Shown piece by piece: positions 58,061-64,000 of a DNA stretch of 64,000 nucleotides. The notes under the pieces were generated by a model. It searched no databases and was not told the origin of the DNA. It saw nothing but the letters and a program-made list of their open reading frames with translations. The translations under genes were made by a program, and so were the position numbers. Origin of the DNA: Clarireedia homoeocarpa (lineage: Eukaryota > Ascomycota > Leotiomycetes > Helotiales > Rutstroemiaceae); assembly GCA_001465935.1 (NCBI GenBank), contig LNKV01000005.1, forward strand, positions 186,001 through 250,000. The letters run 5' to 3'. The number at the start of each line of letters is the position of its first letter. Positions within the stretch are counted from its first letter, which is position 1.

Positions 58061-58452
58061 ACTGAATAACTACAACGAGCTCAACATAAATATATGAAAT
58101 AATCAAAAAATATGTAAGGGACATCACGTTAACAATGGTAATGATATACTTCGCACATATGGAACCATCAAGCTACCGCAAAGTACACATGAATTTTGGT
58201 CTGCAGTTTCCGGAAAAGAAAGATAATTCCCGCCTAGATTCGTACTGATGACTGATGACATACTTAGCCATGTTTTCTACACCTATACAGATACGATGTC
58301 GAGTAATCACAACTCATGTGCCAGGTCTCGCTGTACGATGGTACAGAGTAGACGAATTACTCTACAACAGCCGAGGAACACGCAACATGCGAAGCACGAT
58401 CATCGTATAGAAGATTCTCCCACTAGAGATCACACTCATAACGCCAGCTCAT
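58061..58452. other. 3' flank of the ankyrin gene
   Basis: About 390 bp; no supported feature apart from the hydrophobic frame noted above. Confidence 0.4.
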
Positions 58453-59610
58453 CTATTCACTCGCCAACCTCTTCGCTGCCAAACCCTCTTCCACAACATG
58501 TTTCATCTCCTCACTTCCCATAGTCCTCGCGTACTCCACAGCACTACCCCACGCCCCTCTTAGTTCCGGATCCGCTCCATTTTCCAATAACCACGTGACC
58601 CTCTTCACCGCGCCAGCCATCACCGCATGCACAATCGCGTACTTCGGTACCATATGGCGCGACTCTTCCGCCCGATTGACATCTGCCCCGCGCGCTACCA
58701 GAATCTCCATGACCGGAATCTGGCCTTGGTCAAACGTCTCACTAGGTACCACCCGAGCCACATGAGGGTTAGTTCCCGGAGGACACGCGCCAGCCGCATA
58801 GTGTAACGGCACGCCGTTCTTTATCTCCGCACCGGCATCTAGAAGCATGCGTACAGCCTCAACCTCACCACGTACAGCAGCTTTCTCAAGCGCGACACAG
58901 GAATCCGTCTCCGAACTACCCATTCGATCGCGATTATCGCGCTGCGGGCCTAGGTTTGGATTGGCGCCATGATCTAGGAACCATTTCAAGAGGGAAATAT
59001 TCGTGACTACTCTAGGCAATAAGACAGCACCATAGTAGCCGGGAGTATTCGGCGTCCAACCATGTTCTGCTAGAAGTTTAAAGAGGGGTATTTGCTGCTC
59101 TGAAGGAGCAGAGAGGATGTGTTGTGGTGTTAGGCGAACGATAGGAGCGCCCGACGAAAGCAAGTATTGCGCAACCTGGATATTCCCCGCACTAAGGGCA
59201 AGGATAAGACCGTGGTGGAGGATCATAGGGGTGTAATTTTCGGATGAAACGATGGAACGAGCTGCAGTGATGGGGCCATGCCGGCAGGCGGATTCGAAGG
59301 ATGTGAAGGATGTGGGCTTTTCATCGATAAAGCCGAGGTCGGTAGGATCTAGAATCGGTATCTCCCCATAAACGATATTGAAATCCTCGGACTGGGATTG
59401 CATCATCATCGTCGGTTGAAGTTGATGATTTAGTGGTAGGTTTTCGTGCTTGTCGTTCGTCTGGCTCATATTTTGCTGTTGTTGCTGCCTCTGCTGCTGA
59501 GCGGCCATAATTTGCATTTGTTGCCGACGAGCGTTGATCATAGCCTGCTGCTGTAAATGTTGCTGTCGTGACAAATTCTGGTTATTGGGTTCGGCCATCG
59601 CGTTCGACAT
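58453..59610 (-). CDS. Ankyrin-repeat protein
   Basis: Single exon, 385 residues from ATG 59610. The first 70 residues are Gln-rich (QQQ runs, QQHLQQQAM). From about 110 there are several ankyrin-type units: LILALSAGNIQVAQYLLSSGA, LLKWFLDHGANPNLG, ALEKAAVRGEVEAVRMLLDAGA, HYAAGA, MEILVARGADVNRA, AVMAGAVKRVTWLLENGADPE. Such repeats mediate protein binding; the partner is unknown. The frame stays open further upstream only because of a poly-T tract (59660-59677) that reads as Phe; ATG 59610 is preferred because it follows this tract and begins the normal composition. No signal peptide. Confidence 0.8.
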   Translation of the reverse strand: MSNAMAEPNNQNLSRQQHLQQQAMINARRQQMQIMAAQQQRQQQQQNMSQTNDKHENLPLNHQLQPTMMMQSQSEDFNIVYGEIPILDPTDLGFIDEKPTSFTSFESACRHGPITAARSIVSSENYTPMILHHGLILALSAGNIQVAQYLLSSGAPIVRLTPQHILSAPSEQQIPLFKLLAEHGWTPNTPGYYGAVLLPRVVTNISLLKWFLDHGANPNLGPQRDNRDRMGSSETDSCVALEKAAVRGEVEAVRMLLDAGAEIKNGVPLHYAAGACPPGTNPHVARVVPSETFDQGQIPVMEILVARGADVNRAEESRHMVPKYAIVHAVMAGAVKRVTWLLENGADPELRGAWGSAVEYARTMGSEEMKHVVEEGLAAKRLASE

Positions 59611-60513
59611 ATTTAAGAAAGTTTCCTTGATTCGATTGAAAACTGGTATTTTTTCATTAAAAAAAAAAAAAAAAAGCATCCGAGGAGGAAGAGTTGGACG
59701 TTGCACAAGAAGATATAGAACTATCCGATACCAAGTAAGAAGACTAGCCACACGTGCCGTTGAAACCGCCACCAGATCCTACTACCCAAGTTTAGGCTTA
59801 TGTCGAGACAGCGTAAACTATGGGCTATCTCTCTGACCGCGCACTTAGGGAGATACTAGATTTCTTACTCAGGAACAGACCTGTCTTCTGCTTCCTTTTC
59901 GGATCCCTCCACAGCCCCACCTCCTGGCCTGGGAGCAAACGAGTACGACGAATCGTTTATCATTGGTCATTGGAATCGCCTGCAGAAACAATTCCAAACA
60001 TCACTCTAGTCATCCTTCATGCGTTGAACAATGGATACTTCAATAGGAACATATTTTAGAAAACGACGTCAGTGCCACGGCATAAAGTCAGCCTTTGACT
60101 GCGGCGCACATGAATATCAGGTACCGTGAGACACAGCGGCCGGTAGGTTTCAATATGACATGCGAATGCGAAAGAAAAATTGCTATTTATGGCAAGGACG
60201 AGGCGGCACAGTTGTCATACGCTGCTCGTCGTCGAATGAATTTGTTTTCTTTCCTTGCGCATATCTGTGTGACTGTCTACGCATGTGTGATCTCGCCGGT
60301 CGGGTAGACGCAATGATTCCTTTGGGATTCAGTGCTGGGCATTTTGAGAATAATTCGAGATATGATTCTCCTGTCGTCATTATGTCTACTCAATCTTATC
60401 CCATGCCTAGGGACGTCTGACGGGTACAAAAATGGCTTCTAAGTCATGAAATTTCTTAATCGCCATCAACGCATCACTTTCCTTCTGTCTCTTTCTTGAA
60501 ACTGCACTTCATC
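59611..60513. other. Divergent intergenic stretch
   Basis: About 900 bp between the ankyrin gene and the large secreted protein gene, presumably with both promoters. Overlapping short frames at 60095-60420 are not convincing. Confidence 0.45.
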
Positions 60514-63500
60514 ATGCGGTGTAATAACGCAATGTCCCTGTCAGCAGGGCAAACTGCTTTCATTCTCTCTTTTATTGCTAGTCATGCTTCTGCAGCTGCT
60601 ATTTCTACCACCAGCACTTCATCCCTCTCCAGCTTCACACTTCCTTCTTCGACAGCAACGACATATGATGATGCAACTCTATCTGTCCTTCCGAGTGCTA
60701 CTGGTATTGCAGTCAATTCCACGAAGACAGTCAACTTTTCGGGCACTTCCTCGAATGCTGTGTATACTCTTCCAAATGGCTGCGTCATGTCTGCTGTGAA
60801 GCACGATGATTCCGTTGTATTTATTCCAGGTAACTCATGCCCCGCCATTTCGGCTACATCTACAAGTTCTGCATTGAAAAGCTCCCTTGCCTCCTCCAGG
60901 AGCAGTTCTGGTAGCTCAAAACTTTCATCTGCGACTTCCTCCCGTGTGAGCTCGGTGGTTTCATCATCGAAAATCTCATCAGCTGGAACGAAGAGTGCAT
61001 CTAGCTCGTCAATTACTGGGTCTGGGATACAGTCGTCTCATTCTTCATCGAGCGGGATAACAACCGACAAAACACTTTCATCGCGTACATCGTCGAGTGG
61101 TACGAATAGCCAGTCTTCAAAGTCATCAAGTGGCAGAACAGTAGCTTCATCGTCAGGCTCATCCGTCTCAGGTTCATCAGTCTCAGGCTCATCTGCCTCA
61201 GGCACTCGGGTTTCGTCTTCTCGTTCGTCGAGCATTGGAACTGGCATCTCATCCAGCTCCTCACGCATTGGATCGAGTATTAGCCAATCGAAATCATCAA
61301 CTACTACGCGGTTACAATCTGGAAGCGGGATCTCTTCTTCCACTTTATCAAAGTCGGGAAGCTCATCCAAAACCGGTACCATTATCGCTTCGTCTACAGC
61401 ATCGAAGTCTGGCAGTTCGATTTCTTCTAGCACTACTAAGTCTGGGACTGGGATTTCATCCAACGCGTCAGGCATTTCGTCTAAAACCAGTAACAGTGTT
61501 TCTTCGTCCAGCGTTTCGAAATCCGATGCTTCTTCGACCAAGAGCAATCCATCAACATCCGTAACTAATCAGTCAAAGTCTTCTAGCGGCTCCTCTGGAA
61601 CACCACTTCCCACTGTAACGCTCGGCATAATCACCTCCGTAATTGTCAGCTCCGGCAGTACGATTCGTGAACCAATTCTTACCGGCTCCGGGCTCTCCAC
61701 TCCAATCACTCTTCCCCCTATCACTACCACGTTTGCCAGCAATCAAGCTACATCTGCCGTATCATCTGTGTCCTCACAAATCATCGGTCTCATCCCCGTT
61801 CTTTCATCCTGGAAAGCGAACCCCACCCCCTTAAAGACCGACACACTGAACAAAGTAAACGATCTAAAGAACTCTGTAGAAAACCTCATTTCGGATCTCG
61901 GTACTGACTCGTCAAATAAAGGATGTGGCTCTGCGAAGAGGAGAAAGAGAGGACTGCTTGGTCTGATAAGCGACGTCGTTAATTCCCTGACATGTATCAC
62001 AAAGGATTTGGACAACATTAAGAATAATGTTGATACTAATAATGTTGAAGGGATTGACAGTTTCGTGAGCGATTTGCAAGGGGAGACGGATGATTTGACG
62101 GATGACAATGATAATACGAGTACGGATAAGAAGTCGACTACAGACAGCAAGTCAGAATCCTCCAAAACAAGTTCCTCGTCGTCGTCTACGAAAAGTAGCT
62201 CGTCTTCCTCCTCCTCATCTTCATCATCATGTACAGGATCGGAAACAGCTCTCCATGTGACAATATTCTGCAAGCCAACTGTATCTACCACAGGCGGATC
62301 AACCGTGTCAACGACAACCTGCACGTCCAGCAAAACGGATACTGTAAGCGGATGCTCAGTCACAGGAACCACAACAACAGTTTCAACTTCTTCATCTTCG
62401 GCAACACAGACTCCCTGTGCTTCCGATACATGCGATGGCGCGTGTCCACTTGCCCCTGCTGCACTCAGTGGAGTTAGCATGGGCATAATTGCCACTACCG
62501 AAGCTTGTTCACTAATATCCACCAGCAAAACTTCAGCCCTTCCTACCGCTAGTTTTGGCGTATTTGGCAGCATTCCGGTCGCCCAGCCCACATCCGGATC
62601 GAGCAAGCGCTCATCATATAGTCCTGAAGAGGATGAGCTTAACAACTCTACCCAGCTCCTCAAACGAGCTCTTCCTGACGTCAATCCCCCTTACACAAAT
62701 TACGTCTCGCAAATTAGCGCTAACACCGCGTGGGTAAGCCAAGACGGTCTCACTTCTGGCCATTGGTACAACTACCCGCTCTTTGGCCACTCATCCGCCG
62801 GCATTAATGGTGTCTATGGCTGCACTGCTGTCATCATATCGTCCGAGAAGGGTGTGTATCTTTCGCACATATGGGAAGTTCCGGTGTTCATTGACAAAGA
62901 CTGGAACCCTACAACCGACGCCTCATTCCAGACCAACGCTTTCAACGTCCTTCGCGATGGGAATCAAGAAGCGCTAAGTATTACGTCGTTGATCGGTACA
63001 GACGCAAATCCTGGTGTATTGAACGCAATATATGCACCGAAGGTATTCGTGCTCACGCCGCTGACTACGCAATGGGACCGCGATGAGAAGGGTATAACCA
63101 CTCGTCTACGCTACCAGGACCGCGCGCAAAAACTTGCGAATGATTTGGCGGGCATTATTCCTGGTTCGGGGGGCTCCGGATTCACGCTGGGGTATACTCG
63201 AACCAGCCGGCAGGCATCGACGCAGGAACCTGGTGTGGCTGGTCGCGCTATTTTGGAAGTCGATCCATTCCAGACTTGGCTTACGGTAGACAGCGATCCT
63301 ACGTCTGCCGGCTTGCAGGTCGGTAGATGGAGGTTGTGGGTTGAGGATCAGTTGATTACTTATCAGGACTTTTGGCTTCCGCATACGACGCCGCCGGCAG
63401 GTACAATTCAGCAGAGAGGTGTGGGATATGAGAACCCATGTGCCAATTTGACGGGCGGTTCCACTGGCAGCTCTGGCTCCAAGTCTGCTACGAGTTCTGG

Positions 63501-64000
63501 CTCGAAAACTGCATTGAGTTCCGGGTCCAAGTCGACCAGTAGTGCAAATAGCTCCCCGAAGAGCTCGGTGGCTAGCACGTTGGTTACGACGACAAGATCC
63601 TCGTCTGCTTCGCCTAGCAGTTCTAAACAGTCTTCTTCCGGTGTATCCTCCACGAAAACGACATCAAATAGATCATCCGTTACTCCGAGTACCACGTCGA
63701 AGGCAGCGAGTAGTTCGTCGACTTCAGCACCCTTGCCCACACTGAGCACCACCCAATGTGTTACTTCTTCACTCGTCAACTGCCAATATGTCTAGTAAGT
63801 CTCTCTAAATCACCTCTCAGTTCCATGACTAACCTAGAATTAGTTTTGATGCTTCAGTATGTCCTACCACGACCCAACTACTACCTGCGAGTTGTACCGG
63901 AACAAGTACCTCAAGCAGCGCTTCCGCAACATCAACAGCTGCTTCGTGTAGTGTGGCATCTGACTGTCCTGCTTGTCCACTTGCGGGGGAGATCGCGAAG
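60514..64000 (+). CDS. Large serine-rich secreted modular protein with Cys/His domain, partial at window end
   Basis: Exon 1 is 60514-63794 (about 1,093 residues); a 49-bp intron (GTAAGT, CTAAC, TTAG) joins VY to FDASVC, and exon 2 continues past the window end. A signal peptide lies after the start (TAFILSFIASHASA). Then: a Ser-rich region (about 115-365), a helical part with a KRRKRG basic site near 475, a poly-Ser patch, a Cys module (CASDTCDGACPL), a folded domain at about 730-980, a second Ser-rich tract, and another Cys module (SCSVASDCPACPL) in exon 2. The folded domain has YGCTAVIISSEKG and SHIWEVP with Cys770 and His785. I recognise this domain only as a recurrent fungal secreted-protein type. 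Ser-rich tracts suggest heavy O-mannosylation and a wall or surface location. ATG 60532 is an alternative start. Confidence 0.8.
63795..63843 (+). other. Intron of the serine-rich protein gene
   Basis: 49 bp, GTAAGT donor, GACTAACC branch, AATTAG acceptor. Splicing removes the TAG that ends the first frame and restores a Cys-rich module. Confidence 0.8.

Overview
The window reads as nuclear DNA of a filamentous ascomycete (Pezizomycotina). Introns are short (about 49-97 bp) with GT-AG ends and CTAAC/CTGAC-like branch sites. Recognisable genes include an asco-type laccase ending in DSGL, an UstYa/DUF3328 oxidase, ATG17, a MET30/sconB F-box-WD40 protein and a DUF6601 membrane protein. The intergenic DNA is long and partly AT-rich with decayed repeats. 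Overall similarity suggests a leotiomycete, but that is a guess from family resemblance, not something proved here.

Layout. 1-3.9 kb: a protein phosphatase 1 glycogen-targeting subunit (CBM21). 3.9-10.9 kb: a gene-poor stretch with G-rich DNA and minisatellites. 10.9-14.2 kb: an unknown gene, mitochondrial BolA3 and a sugar-epimerase-like dehydrogenase. 14.8-15.5 kb: a small charged ORF interrupted by a hAT-type miniature transposon with an exact 8-bp target duplication. 16.1-22.0 kb: an UstYa-like oxidase, a tiny secreted peptide with seven tyrosines spaced exactly every third residue, and a multi-exon laccase. 22-30 kb: no genes recognised; repeats, a hAT-type element inside a minisatellite, a solo LTR and nested inverted repeats. 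30-36.6 kb: an unknown disordered protein and a two-finger C2H2 regulator. 40.7-43.6 kb: decayed genes (FAD-oxidase fragment fused to half of a GH95 fucosidase, facing a GH1 beta-glucosidase pseudogene). 44.1-53.5 kb: IAH1-type esterase, ATG17 and MET30. 55.4-59.6 kb: DUF6601 membrane protein, a doubtful membrane gene and an ankyrin protein. 60.5-64 kb: a very large serine-rich secreted protein that runs off the window.

Most promising for novelty is 16.1-22.0 kb. UstYa-family enzymes oxidatively cyclise tyrosine-containing core peptides in fungal ribosomal peptide (dikaritin) pathways. Here one lies divergently next to a secreted peptide ending in a (Tyr-x-x) run plus basic residues, with an oxidase gene beyond. 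The link is inference from proximity and motifs. The oxidase also carries His-to-Gln changes in its usual HxxHC motifs, which could mean altered chemistry or loss of function.

Housekeeping-type genes (BOL3, ATG17, MET30, PP1 subunit) are intact and apparently independent of each other. Mobile elements all look non-autonomous or relic: three hAT-like miniature elements, one solo copia-type LTR and a possible pogo-like fragment.
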